NCBI GenBank assembly: GCA_002385735.1
Contig: DGEB01000045.1
Span: forward strand, 1 to 20,770
DNA length: 20,770 nt
Direction of reading: 5' to 3'
Source: Peptococcaceae bacterium UBA3937
GTDB lineage: Bacteria > Bacillota > Peptococcia > DRI-13 > DTU073
Of the stretch, positions 1 to 6,929 are shown one piece after another (within the stretch, counting starts at the first letter, position 1; each line of letters starts with the position of its first letter). The notes beneath the pieces were generated by a model. That model did no database searches. It saw only the letters and a list, made by a program, of their open reading frames with translations, and was not told the origin of the DNA. The position numbers were made by a program, and so were the translations under genes.

Positions 1-12
1 GCATCTTTCTTT

Positions 13-76
13 AGAAATATTTCTTCAAGATAATTACGAGGTGACATTATCATAGAATAAACACATATGTGATAAT
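13..76. other. Upstream palindrome and inverted repeat before the his promoter
   Basis: Positions 13-24 form a perfect 12-base palindrome (AGAAATATTTCT). Positions 46-52 (ATTATCA) and 70-76 (TGATAAT) are 7-base inverted arms around a 17-base spacer, ending just upstream of the -35 box. The second element could be an operator for the his operon, but AT-rich DNA gives such symmetry by chance. No gene is visible in positions 1-82. Confidence 0.25.
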
Positions 77-82
77 TTTTTC

Positions 83-111
83 TTGACAAATTGTGGTTTT
101 GCCCGTAGAAT
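83..111 (+). promoter_or_regulatory. Promoter of the histidine operon
   Basis: A perfect -35 box TTGACA (83-88) and a -10 box TAGAAT (106-111, one mismatch to TATAAT) are separated by exactly 17 bases. The predicted start near 118 gives a leader of about 50 bases before hisZ, too short for a T-box or a classical attenuator. Regulation, if any, would be by a DNA-binding protein at or upstream of the promoter. Confidence 0.75.
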
Positions 112-170
112 AAAAATATTCAATCATATTAATACGTTAACAATTTAATTAATTAAAGGATGGGGATCAC

Positions 171-1454
171 ATGAACAGAGATTTTTTGCATATCCCGCCG
201 GGAATGCGCGATTGGCTGCCGGGAGAGGCCTGGCGGAAGCGGAAACTGGTCAATCGCTTGTTAAAAGCTATTTCCTTGTGGGGTTATGAGGAAATAAATA
301 CGCCACTCTTGGAGTATTACCAGGTCCTCTTGCCCGGGGAAAACCTGTGGGAGCCCGACCATTTATATAAACTGACCGATCGGGATGGGCGGATCCTGGC
401 TTTGCGCTCGGAAATGACCACCCCGATTGCCCGGGTCGTCAGCAGTAAACTGCCGGAGCGTTACCCCTGGCGGTTAATGTACGGCGGTGAAGTGTTCCGT
501 TATGAAGCGATTCAGGCCGGAAAGCTGCGGGAATTCTGTCAGGTTGGGGTCGAACTGATTGGCGAAAAGGGACCGGAAGCGGACAGTGAGGTTTTGGCGA
601 TTGCGATCGAGGCCTTGCAGGCGGCGGGGCTAAAGAACTTTACCATTAGTCTCGGGCATACCGGTGTGGTAAAGAGGATCCTGGAAAGCTTTGCCGCTGA
701 TAAAACCCAGTTCAACCAAGTACGCAGCTTGTTACTGGAGAAGGATTTTGTCGGTTTGGGCAGTTGCCTGTTGGATGCGGGCATGAATAGGGAAAAGGTG
801 GAGGAACTGCTGGGGATTCTGACCCGGCAATTCACCGCAGCCGAAGTAGAACAACTGCCGGCGGGCGGTTCGGTTGCTGCTTTGGAGGGCTTGGTGGATT
901 GGCCGGAGTTGGCCGGCGTTTTTGCCGAATTGCAGCAAACCCTGAAATACCTAAAGCAAGCCGGATATGAACGCTATATTCAGGTGGATTTAAGCACTTT
1001 GAGAAGGCAGGACTACTACACCGGCATGGTCTTTGAGATCTATACCCCGGGTATTGGCTATACCATTGGCGGCGGCGGGCGCTATGATGAACTGCTCCGC
1101 TATTTCGGCAAGGATTCGGCGGCGGTTGGTTTTGCCCTGGGTGTGGAGCGGATCCTCATCAGCCTCTTGCAGGACCCGGAGGCGGCCGGGACGCTCGATA
1201 GCCCGAACCAGGCACCACCGGTGTTGGTTGCCGGAGTCGACTATGCAAAGGTGCTGGAAAGAGCGCAGCAGTATCGAAGGAACGGGCAGCGCACGCTTGT
1301 TCAGGCGGCCGTCGACTTGACCCGCCCGGCGGCGGAAGAACGGGCCCAAGCACAGGGGGCCGTGTTAGACTGGTTGGAAGGAGAAGGCAGCGCTGCGGAA
1401 GAAGGAGACAGTACTGCGGAAAAAGGAGGAAACGATGCCGATGCAGGAGCTTAA
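171..1454 (+). CDS. hisZ: ATP phosphoribosyltransferase regulatory subunit HisZ
   Basis: HisZ is a paralogue of histidyl-tRNA synthetase that has lost aminoacylation and serves as the regulatory partner of short-form HisG, forming the complex for the first step of histidine synthesis. Class-II synthetase-like motifs are visible: GMRDWLPGEA near residue 12, LRSEMTTPIARVV near 78, FRYEAIQAGKLREFCQVGVE near 110, and GYTIGGGGRYDEL near 297. The window has a short HisG directly downstream, which settles HisZ rather than HisS. The body matches the family, but the last ~28 residues (about 400-427) are an acidic Gly/Glu/Ala tail encoded by a 21-base tandem repeat. The ATG at 171 follows AAAGGATGGGG by a suitable distance. 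The 3' end overlaps hisG by 20 bases. Confidence 0.92.
   Translation: MNRDFLHIPPGMRDWLPGEAWRKRKLVNRLLKAISLWGYEEINTPLLEYYQVLLPGENLWEPDHLYKLTDRDGRILALRSEMTTPIARVVSSKLPERYPWRLMYGGEVFRYEAIQAGKLREFCQVGVELIGEKGPEADSEVLAIAIEALQAAGLKNFTISLGHTGVVKRILESFAADKTQFNQVRSLLLEKDFVGLGSCLLDAGMNREKVEELLGILTRQFTAAEVEQLPAGGSVAALEGLVDWPELAGVFAELQQTLKYLKQAGYERYIQVDLSTLRRQDYYTGMVFEIYTPGIGYTIGGGGRYDELLRYFGKDSAAVGFALGVERILISLLQDPEAAGTLDSPNQAPPVLVAGVDYAKVLERAQQYRRNGQRTLVQAAVDLTRPAAEERAQAQGAVLDWLEGEGSAAEEGDSTAEKGGNDADAGA
1377..1439 (+). repeat. Three 21-base degenerate tandem units at the hisZ/hisG junction
   Basis: Units are 1377-1397, 1398-1418 and 1419-1439. Each starts GAA(G/A)(G/A)A and the first two end (G/A)CTGCG. 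They encode seven-residue blocks in the HisZ tail (EGEGSAA, EEGDSTA, EKGGNDA). The third unit contains the hisG ribosome binding site AAGGAGG (1423-1429) and the hisG ATG (1435). Confidence 0.7.
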
Positions 1455-2115
1455 TACGCTGTTGACCATTGCTTTGCCGAAAGGAAAGCTTTTTGAGCCT
1501 GCCAAAACCCTGCTGGAACAATGCGGCTATGGTTACCCCGAGTTATCGGATCAAGCACGGACGCTCATCTTTGAAGATCAGGAACGGCAGCGCAAATACA
1601 TTATTTGCCGGCCCACCGATATTCCCACCTATGTGGAACATGGGGCCGCCGATTTGGGGATTGTGGGCAAGGACAGCATTTGGGAAGCCAATAAAAACGT
1701 CTATGAACTGGTTGATCTGAAGTTTGGCTATTGCCGTTTTGCGGCGGCGGCGCCCCGGGCGGCCCTGGCGGCGGACGGCAGTTTTCCCTGGCGACAGGGG
1801 CTGCGGATCGCCACCAAATTCCCGGCGGTGGCCCAGGAATATATCCGGCAAAAAGGATTGCAGGCCGAGATTATCAAACTGCACGGCAACATTGAGCTGG
1901 CCCCGCTGGTGGGGCTGGCGGATCTGGTGATCGATATTGTGTCCAGTGGACGCACCTTAAAGGAAAACGATCTGGTGCCGTTGGAGTTTATGGGGGAGGC
2001 CACGGCGCGTTTGATTGTGAACCGGGCCAGCTACCGCTTGAAATCCAGGGAGATTAATGAGCTTGTGGGGAAAATCAAGCGGGTATTGGAAACGGAAGGA
2101 GGCGAGCTCTCTTGA
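1435..2115 (+). CDS. hisG: ATP phosphoribosyltransferase, short form (HisG)
   Basis: HisG catalyses the first committed step of histidine synthesis, joining ATP and PRPP to give phosphoribosyl-ATP. At 226 residues it is the short form, which lacks the C-terminal regulatory domain and needs HisZ. Visible family motifs are TIALPKGKLFEPA at the N-terminus, YVEHGAADLGIVGKD near residue 66, and the PRPP-binding region DLVIDIVSSGRTLKEN near 162. The ATG at 1435 follows AAGGAGG by 5 bases; a second ATG at 1441 is possible but further from the site. The gene overlaps hisZ by 20 bases and hisD by 4, so translation is probably coupled. Confidence 0.95.
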   Translation: MPMQELNTLLTIALPKGKLFEPAKTLLEQCGYGYPELSDQARTLIFEDQERQRKYIICRPTDIPTYVEHGAADLGIVGKDSIWEANKNVYELVDLKFGYCRFAAAAPRAALAADGSFPWRQGLRIATKFPAVAQEYIRQKGLQAEIIKLHGNIELAPLVGLADLVIDIVSSGRTLKENDLVPLEFMGEATARLIVNRASYRLKSREINELVGKIKRVLETEGGELS

Positions 2116-3404
2116 TTCCGGTTTATCAATGGCCTTCCTTGGAAGCGCAAGAGAGAATTCAGGGAAAAGCCTATTTTGATGAAGAAATCCAGCTAAGGGT
2201 GGAGAAAATCGTCCAAACCGTACGGGAAAAAGGGGATGAAGCCTTGCTGGAATATACCCGGGCTTTCGACGGCTGTGCCTTAAAGGCTGAGGAGCTTCGG
2301 GTCAGCGAGGCCGAAATCGATGCAGCGATGGAAAAAGTGGAGCCCGACTTTTTGGCGTATTTAAAGCAGGCCAGGGAGCACATCACCAGCTTTCACCGGA
2401 AGCAAAAACAACAAAGCTGGTTTAGTCAGGACGAGACCGGCTCTATTACGGGGCAGCTTTACCGTCCTTTGCGGCGGGTGGGCATCTATGTGCCCGGCGG
2501 GACCGCCAGTTACTCTTCGACGGTTTTGATGACCGCCCTTCCGGCCAAGGTCGCCGGGGTAAAAGAGATTGTCATGGTCACCCCGCCGGGGTCCAAGGGC
2601 ACGCTTCCTGCGGCGACCCTGGCCGCCGCCCGTATAGCCGGAGTGACCGAAATCTACCGCGTGGGGGGAGCCCAGGCAGTGGCCGCCCTGGCCTATGGCA
2701 CGGCGACCATTCCGGCGGTGGACAAAATCGTCGGGCCGGGCAATATCTACGTGGCCCTGGCCAAAAAGGCCGTCTTCGGGGTAGTGGGCATTGATATGTT
2801 GGCCGGCCCCAGCGAAATTCTGATTATCGGCGACGGCAGCGCGGCTCCGGAGTATGCGGCGGCTGATATGCTCTCCCAGGCGGAACACGACCGGCGGGCT
2901 CGGGCCTTTTTGCTGACACCGGATGCCGCATGGGCCGATGCGGTCATCCAGGCTGTAAAGGAGCAGCTTGCTTTATTGCCCCGGCAGGAGATTGCCGCCG
3001 CAGCTTTAAAGGATTACGGGGCTGTAATTATCACGGCTGATCTGAAGGAGGCTTTCACGGTGGCAAACCAGCTGGCGCCGGAGCATTTAGAATTGTTGGT
3101 GGTCGAGCCCTGGGCAGCTTTGGCCCAGGTGGAAAATGCCGGAGCAGTCTTTTTGGGCGCCTATTCGCCGGAACCGCTGGGTGATTACTGGGCCGGACCC
3201 AGTCACGTGCTGCCTACCGGAGGCACCGCCCGTTATGCCTCTCCCTTGACGGTGGAGGATTTTGTGAAACGTTCGAGTATAATCTGTATGTCCGGCGAGG
3301 GGCTTGAGAAAGCGGCGGCGCCGGTGGAATACCTGGCTGGGGCGGAAGGGTTGGTTGCCCACGGGCAGGCGCTCAAGGTGCGCCTGAAAAAAGAACGCGT
3401 CTGA
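2112..3404 (+). CDS. hisD: Histidinol dehydrogenase
   Basis: HisD oxidises L-histidinol to L-histidine in two NAD-dependent steps using zinc. The 430-residue length is normal. Expected zinc ligands are present: Gln256 and His259 (in SQAEHD), Asp358 (GDYWAGPSH) and His417. The catalytic pair Glu324-His325 (APEHLEL) is also present. Other signatures are VGIYVPGGTASYSS near 123 and LPTGGTARYASPL near 367. The start is TTG at 2112, overlapping the hisG stop as TTGA, with GGAAGGAGG about 9 bases upstream. It is followed by a 272-base repeat-rich spacer, not directly by hisB as in tight his operons. Confidence 0.96.
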   Translation: MIPVYQWPSLEAQERIQGKAYFDEEIQLRVEKIVQTVREKGDEALLEYTRAFDGCALKAEELRVSEAEIDAAMEKVEPDFLAYLKQAREHITSFHRKQKQQSWFSQDETGSITGQLYRPLRRVGIYVPGGTASYSSTVLMTALPAKVAGVKEIVMVTPPGSKGTLPAATLAAARIAGVTEIYRVGGAQAVAALAYGTATIPAVDKIVGPGNIYVALAKKAVFGVVGIDMLAGPSEILIIGDGSAAPEYAAADMLSQAEHDRRARAFLLTPDAAWADAVIQAVKEQLALLPRQEIAAAALKDYGAVIITADLKEAFTVANQLAPEHLELLVVEPWAALAQVENAGAVFLGAYSPEPLGDYWAGPSHVLPTGGTARYASPLTVEDFVKRSSIICMSGEGLEKAAAPVEYLAGAEGLVAHGQALKVRLKKERV

Positions 3405-3430
3405 AAGCGGCGCTCTTGATGCGGCGCAGC

Positions 3431-3559
3431 AGACAGGAGAACCAGACAGACGAAGCGGACAAGCAAACCGGACAGGGGAGCCGGAGGGGTAAAACAGATG
3501 GGGAGCCGTTCGGCTGAACCGTCCGGGCGAGCGGTCCGGGCGAAGCAAACGGGCGAACC
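3431..3559 (+). repeat. Degenerate 13-base tandem array between hisD and hisB
   Basis: About ten contiguous units with a 13-base period can be written out: 3431-3443, 3444-3456, 3457-3469 (GGACAAGCAAACC), 3470-3482 (GGACAGGGGAGCC), 3483-3495, 3496-3507 (one base short), 3508-3520, 3521-3533 (GTCCGGGCGAGCG), 3534-3546 (GTCCGGGCGAAGC) and 3547-3559 (AAACGGGCGAACC). The rough consensus is GGACGGGCGAACC. A 13-base period does not keep a reading frame, and I see no coding function. The array fills most of the spacer. Confidence 0.7.
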
Positions 3560-3592
3560 GGATTGAAGTCAGGACACAAATGTAAGAAAGAA

Positions 3593-3622
3593 GGGACATC
3601 AGCCCCAGGTTTGGGTTATAAT
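3593..3622 (+). promoter_or_regulatory. Probable internal promoter of hisB
   Basis: A perfect -10 box TATAAT lies at 3617-3622. GGGACA (3593-3598, four of six matches to TTGACA) lies 18 bases upstream. The start would be near 3629, and the leader would be a nearly pure purine tract running into the hisB ribosome binding site. This would let hisBAFIE be expressed separately from hisZGD. Confidence 0.5.
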
Positions 3623-3676
3623 GTAGGGAGAAGAGAAGGCGAAAGAAGGGGAAGGGGAAGATCTTAAGGAGGGGTT

Positions 3677-4288
3677 ATGGTGAGCGAGGCGCAGACGAAT
3701 TATGTATCTACTCGCAAGGGTGTTGTGGAAAGGCTGACCACGGAAACGAAGATCAGGCTGGAACTGCTGTTGGCCGAAGAAGGAGCACTGCAAGGTTCCA
3801 CCGGGATCGGTTTTTTAGACCACATGTTGACCTTGCTGCTCAAACACAGTGGTTTCCAGTTAAAGATTGAAGTGACCGGCGATCTTGAGGTGGATTATCA
3901 CCACACGGTGGAAGACGTGGGGCTTTGCCTGGGCGAAGCACTGCGTCAGGCGGTGGGCGACAAAAAAGGAATGGTTCGTTACAGTTCCATTGCGCTGCCG
4001 ATGGATGAGGCTTTGGTGTTGTGTGCGGTCGATTTCAGCGGAAGACCCGGCTTTTACGGGGACCTGGCTTTTCCCGCCGAAAAAATCGGGGATTTTGATA
4101 CCCAGTTGGTGCGGGTATTTTGGCAGGGCTTTGCCCAGGAAGCAAAACTAACCCTGCATTTACGGCAGCTTTCCGGGGAAAACGCTCATCATATCGCGGA
4201 AGCGACCTTTAAAGGGGTAGGGCGCGTTTTACGGGAGGCCGTGCGGATTACCGGCGAATCGATTCCTTCTTCAAAGGGGGTTTTATAA
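3677..4288 (+). CDS. hisB: Imidazoleglycerol-phosphate dehydratase
   Basis: HisB removes water from imidazoleglycerol phosphate to give imidazoleacetol phosphate, using two manganese ions. It is the monofunctional bacterial form of about 200 residues. Metal-site motifs are present: GFLDHML near residue 45, DYHHTVED near 73 and ENAHHIAEA near 169, plus the terminal SSKGVL. The start is uncertain by one codon: AAGGAGGGG (3666-3674) is only 3 bases from the ATG at 3677 but 6 bases from the GTG at 3680, so GTG may be the real start. The next gene is not hisH but, after 128 bases, hisA. Confidence 0.95.
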   Translation: MVSEAQTNYVSTRKGVVERLTTETKIRLELLLAEEGALQGSTGIGFLDHMLTLLLKHSGFQLKIEVTGDLEVDYHHTVEDVGLCLGEALRQAVGDKKGMVRYSSIALPMDEALVLCAVDFSGRPGFYGDLAFPAEKIGDFDTQLVRVFWQGFAQEAKLTLHLRQLSGENAHHIAEATFKGVGRVLREAVRITGESIPSSKGVL

Positions 4289-4416
4289 TCCGGGTCATAA
4301 GGCAATTTTTTTAAAAAATTTAGATTTTTTGCAGTAGTAATTAAGGACAGAGTGTGTTTTAATAAAAATAGGCTTGACTGCCGATGGGATGAAAAAAGTA
4401 GGGAGTGGGAAACAAA
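4289..4416 (+). other. AT-rich hisB-hisA spacer where hisH would be expected
   Basis: The spacer contains a perfect AT-only inverted repeat around 4305-4321 (AATTTTTT, T, AAAAAATT) and long T and A runs, which suggests bent DNA or a weak terminator. Neither a hisH open frame nor a recognisable start or active-site remnant is present. No convincing promoter was found. Confidence 0.5.
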
Positions 4417-5151
4417 ATGTTAGTTATTCCGGCGATTGACTTAAGGGATGGTCGGTGTGTTCGTTTGGTGCAGGGAGAAAAAAGCTCCGAGATTGTCTAC
4501 TCCGAACAACCCGTCGAGGTGGCCAAAATGTGGGAAAGTATTGGAGCGCCTCGTTTACACCTGGTGGATCTGGACGGGGCCTTTGCCGGTAGGCCGAAGA
4601 ATTTGGGAATTGTGCAGGAGATTCTTCAGGCCATCAAAATACCGGTGCAGATGGGTGGGGGCATCCGCACCTTTGAAGCGGTGGAAATGATTTTAAATAT
4701 GGGCGTGGACCGGGTTATTCTCGGCACAGCCGCGATTCTGTCACCGGAGCTGGTGGCAAAATGCACCCAGGAATTTGGTGAGCACGTGGCCGTGGGCATT
4801 GACAGCCGGGACGGCCTGGTGGCCATTGAAGGCTGGGAAGCCACCGTGGAAATGACCGTCTTCGAATTAGGGAAGAAAATCTCCTCTTTAGGCGTGGAAA
4901 GGGTTATTTTCACCGATACGAGAAGGGACGGCACTTTGCAGGGGCCCAATCTGGAAGCGACGAAAAAGCTGGCGGAGACGACCGGCCTGAAAGTGATCGC
5001 GTCGGGTGGAGTTTCCAGCCTCGAAGATCTGCAGCAGCTCAAAGAGCTGGAGTCATCCGGCGTTGAGGGCATTATCATGGGTAAGGCTTTGTATTCCGGA
5101 GCTGTAGATTTGAAAGATGCATTGCAATTAATGGAGGCACCTAGAGTATGA
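4417..5151 (+). CDS. hisA: ProFAR isomerase (HisA)
   Basis: HisA isomerises ProFAR to PRFAR by an Amadori rearrangement and is a (beta-alpha)8 barrel. Visible signatures are IPAIDLRDG at the start (catalytic Asp8), [41 protein letters not shown] and the phosphate-binding [14 protein letters not shown] chose ATG at 4417 (244 residues). An in-frame GTG at 4405 would add four residues but has no good ribosome binding site, while GGGAGTGGG precedes the ATG. It overlaps hisF by 4 bases (ATGA-type coupling). Confidence 0.95.
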   Translation: MLVIPAIDLRDGRCVRLVQGEKSSEIVYSEQPVEVAKMWESIGAPRLHLVDLDGAFAGRPKNLGIVQEILQAIKIPVQMGGGIRTFEAVEMILNMGVDRVILGTAAILSPELVAKCTQEFGEHVAVGIDSRDGLVAIEGWEATVEMTVFELGKKISSLGVERVIFTDTRRDGTLQGPNLEATKKLAETTGLKVIASGGVSSLEDLQQLKELESSGVEGIIMGKALYSGAVDLKDALQLMEAPRV

Positions 5152-5927
5152 GTCAAAACAAAAAAGGAGCGGTGCGGATTATCCCCTGTCTGGACATGAA
5201 AGCCGGACGGGTGGTGAAAGGCACCCGGTTTGTGAACCTGCGCGATGCGGGGGATCCGGTGGAATTGGCCCAATACTACGAAAAGCAGGGGGCTGATGAA
5301 CTGGTTCTATTAGATATCAGCGCCACTACCGAACAGCGGAAAACCATGTTGGAAGTGGTGTCCCAAATGGCCGCCGGTATTTCGATTCCTTTTACCATGG
5401 GCGGCGGGGTTCGCAATCTGGAGGATATCCGGTGCATTCTGGATGCCGGAGCCCACAAGGTAGGGATTAATACAGCGGCGGTGCAAAATCCGGAGCTGAT
5501 CCGCGAAGCGGCCCGGCACTTTGGCCGTGCCCGGATTGTGGCGGCCATTGATGCCAAAAAGGTGGAAGAAGGAAAATGGGAGGTCTATACCCACGGTGGG
5601 CAGCACCCCACCGGGCTTGACGCGGTAGAGTGGGCCCGGCAGGTGGAAGAACTGGGCGCGGGGGAAATCCTTCTGACCAGTATTGACCGGGACGGGACCA
5701 AGGACGGTTATGATTTGGAGTTAACCAGGGCCGTTGCTGAAAACGTGTCGATTCCGGTGATTGCTTCCGGTGGGGCCGGAAGCAAGGAACACCTCCTGGA
5801 AGGTGCGGTCATGGGGCAGGCCGATGGCTTGCTGGCGGCTTCCATTTTCCATTTTGCCGAAACGACAATACCGGAAGTGAAAAAGTTCCTCCGGGAAAGG
5901 AATGTTGAAATATGTCAGAAGGAATAG
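5148..5927 (+). CDS. hisF: Imidazole glycerol phosphate synthase, cyclase subunit HisF
   Basis: HisF combines PRFAR with ammonia to give imidazoleglycerol phosphate and AICAR. Ammonia normally arrives through the barrel from the HisH glutaminase. By alignment from memory to the Thermotoga enzyme, catalytic Asp16 ([10 protein letters not shown]) and Asp135 (AAIDAKK) are present. The ammonia-gate set is also intact: Arg10, Glu51, Lys104 and Glu173. The phosphate motifs [11 protein letters not shown] and [17 protein letters not shown] are normal, and 259 residues is a normal length. The intact gate argues that HisF still receives channelled ammonia, or that the gate is kept for structural reasons. 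No hisH is present in the window. The gene overlaps hisIE by 16 bases. Confidence 0.96.
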   Translation: MSQNKKGAVRIIPCLDMKAGRVVKGTRFVNLRDAGDPVELAQYYEKQGADELVLLDISATTEQRKTMLEVVSQMAAGISIPFTMGGGVRNLEDIRCILDAGAHKVGINTAAVQNPELIREAARHFGRARIVAAIDAKKVEEGKWEVYTHGGQHPTGLDAVEWARQVEELGAGEILLTSIDRDGTKDGYDLELTRAVAENVSIPVIASGGAGSKEHLLEGAVMGQADGLLAASIFHFAETTIPEVKKFLRERNVEICQKE

Positions 5928-6607
5928 GAGAAACGCCAAGGGCGGAAAAGGAAAGAACCGGAACGAAAATCACGGTAAGCTCACCGGAGCAACTCGCTTT
6001 GCAATACGATGAACGCGGGTTAATCCCGGCCATTGTGCAGGATGTCAAAAGCGGGACCGTTTTGATGCTGGCCTATATGAACCAAGAGTCCCTGGAAAAA
6101 ACCTTAGCGGAGGGGAGGACCTGGTTTTACAGTCGCAGCCGGCAGCAGTTGTGGGCAAAGGGAGAGACCTCAGGATGTGTGCAAAAAGTCCGGGGGATCT
6201 ATTACGATTGCGATGCCGACACCTTGCTGGTCCAGGTGGAGCAAACGGGGGTAGCCTGTCACGAAGGCAGTTTTTCCTGCTTTAGTCACCCCATCATGGA
6301 AAAGGACGGGGCGGTTGACCTGGATTGGGCCGTACTGGCCTGGTTGGAAGATTTAATCCGGGAGCGGGAAAAAGAGCGCCCGGAAGGTTCCTATACCACC
6401 TATCTTTTTGAAAAAGGGATCGACAAGATCCTGAAAAAAGTCGGTGAAGAAAGCACCGAGGTAGTCATTGCGGCCAAAGGCGGAAAAAAGGAAGAAATCA
6501 TTTACGAAACGGCGGATCTTTTCTATCATCTGTTAGTAATGCTACGGGAGCGGAAAATAGAATTGAAGGAAGTATGGAAAGAATTAGCCGCACGGCATAA
6601 GAAATAA
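5912..6607 (+). CDS. hisI: Bifunctional phosphoribosyl-AMP cyclohydrolase / phosphoribosyl-ATP pyrophosphatase
   Basis: This fused protein (often called hisIE) carries out steps 2 and 3 of the pathway. The N-terminal HisI domain (about 33-140) has [31 protein letters not shown], and zinc/magnesium residues Cys100, Asp101, Asp103, Cys116 and Cys123. The C-terminal HisE domain (about 145-231) has the acidic helix pattern [12 protein letters not shown] and [15 protein letters not shown] hydrophilic 25-residue leader precedes HisI. The start overlaps the hisF end by 16 bases, with AAGGA about 10 bases upstream. It is the last gene of the operon. Confidence 0.95.
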   Translation: MSEGIGETPRAEKERTGTKITVSSPEQLALQYDERGLIPAIVQDVKSGTVLMLAYMNQESLEKTLAEGRTWFYSRSRQQLWAKGETSGCVQKVRGIYYDCDADTLLVQVEQTGVACHEGSFSCFSHPIMEKDGAVDLDWAVLAWLEDLIREREKERPEGSYTTYLFEKGIDKILKKVGEESTEVVIAAKGGKKEEIIYETADLFYHLLVMLRERKIELKEVWKELAARHKK

Positions 6608-6610
6608 ACC

Positions 6611-6670
6611 CTACCGGAGCAGGCCACACCAAAGCAGGCTCCATCGAAGTAGCTTCACCAAACGAACACG
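6611..6670 (+). repeat. Four 15-base degenerate units downstream of hisIE
   Basis: Units are 6611-6625 (CTACCGGAGCAGGCC), 6626-6640 (ACACCAAAGCAGGCT), 6641-6655 (CCATCGAAGTAGCTT) and 6656-6670 (CACCAAACGAACACG). The first two share the GCAGGC core and the last is weak. They sit just after the hisIE stop and before the terminator stem. Confidence 0.5.
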
Positions 6671-6703
6671 CCCTATCCCTTATGGGGAAAGCGCGTGTTT
6701 TTT
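6665..6703 (+). terminator. Terminator of the histidine operon
   Basis: Arms AACACGC (6665-6671) and GCGTGTT (6693-6699) pair. A smaller inner helix TCCC/GGGA can form around TTAT, and the outer stem runs into six T (6698-6703). Its position 60-100 bases after hisIE fits an intrinsic terminator. The rest of the 6608-6929 intergenic region holds the repeat above, the hairpin below and no convincing gene or promoter. Confidence 0.6.
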
Positions 6704-6755
6704 GTTGTGAAATTTGTCCGGTTAAAGTAAACTTAAGGAGAGCAGATTTTTTCAT

Positions 6756-6788
6756 AAAAAAACAGGTTCAGAGAAAAGTCTCTGAACC
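6756..6788 (-). terminator. Strong hairpin oriented as a minus-strand terminator
   Basis: GGTTCAGAGA (6765-6774), loop AAAG, and TCTCTGAACC (6779-6788) form a perfect 10-base stem. A run of seven A at 6756-6762 becomes a T run after the stem when read on the minus strand, while the plus-strand side has no T run. No minus-strand protein gene ends here. Confidence 0.6.
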
Positions 6789-6929
6789 CATAGAGTGGAG
6801 GAGATAAGAGGAGTTGTTCATTAATCATTATGTCCAGGTCGCCGGGGGAATATACAAGGTCGATAGTTAAATCAAAAATTTTCTCCTGTTGCGTTTGTAA
6901 AGATAGTAATTAGTTTTTGGGGGAGGTTC

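Noticed and set aside
83..170. T-box or histidine leader attenuator
   Set aside because: The predicted leader is only about 50 bases, with no T-box core sequence, no His-rich leader peptide and no terminator hairpin before hisZ.
171..1454. Histidyl-tRNA synthetase (hisS)
   Set aside because: It stands directly before a short-form hisG and shows RRQDYYTGMVFE in place of the HisS-type motif; HisZ fits better.
4626..5273. 215-residue minus-strand open frame opposite hisA/hisF
   Set aside because: Both strands cannot plausibly code here; hisA and hisF are clearly conserved, and this frame has no recognisable motif.
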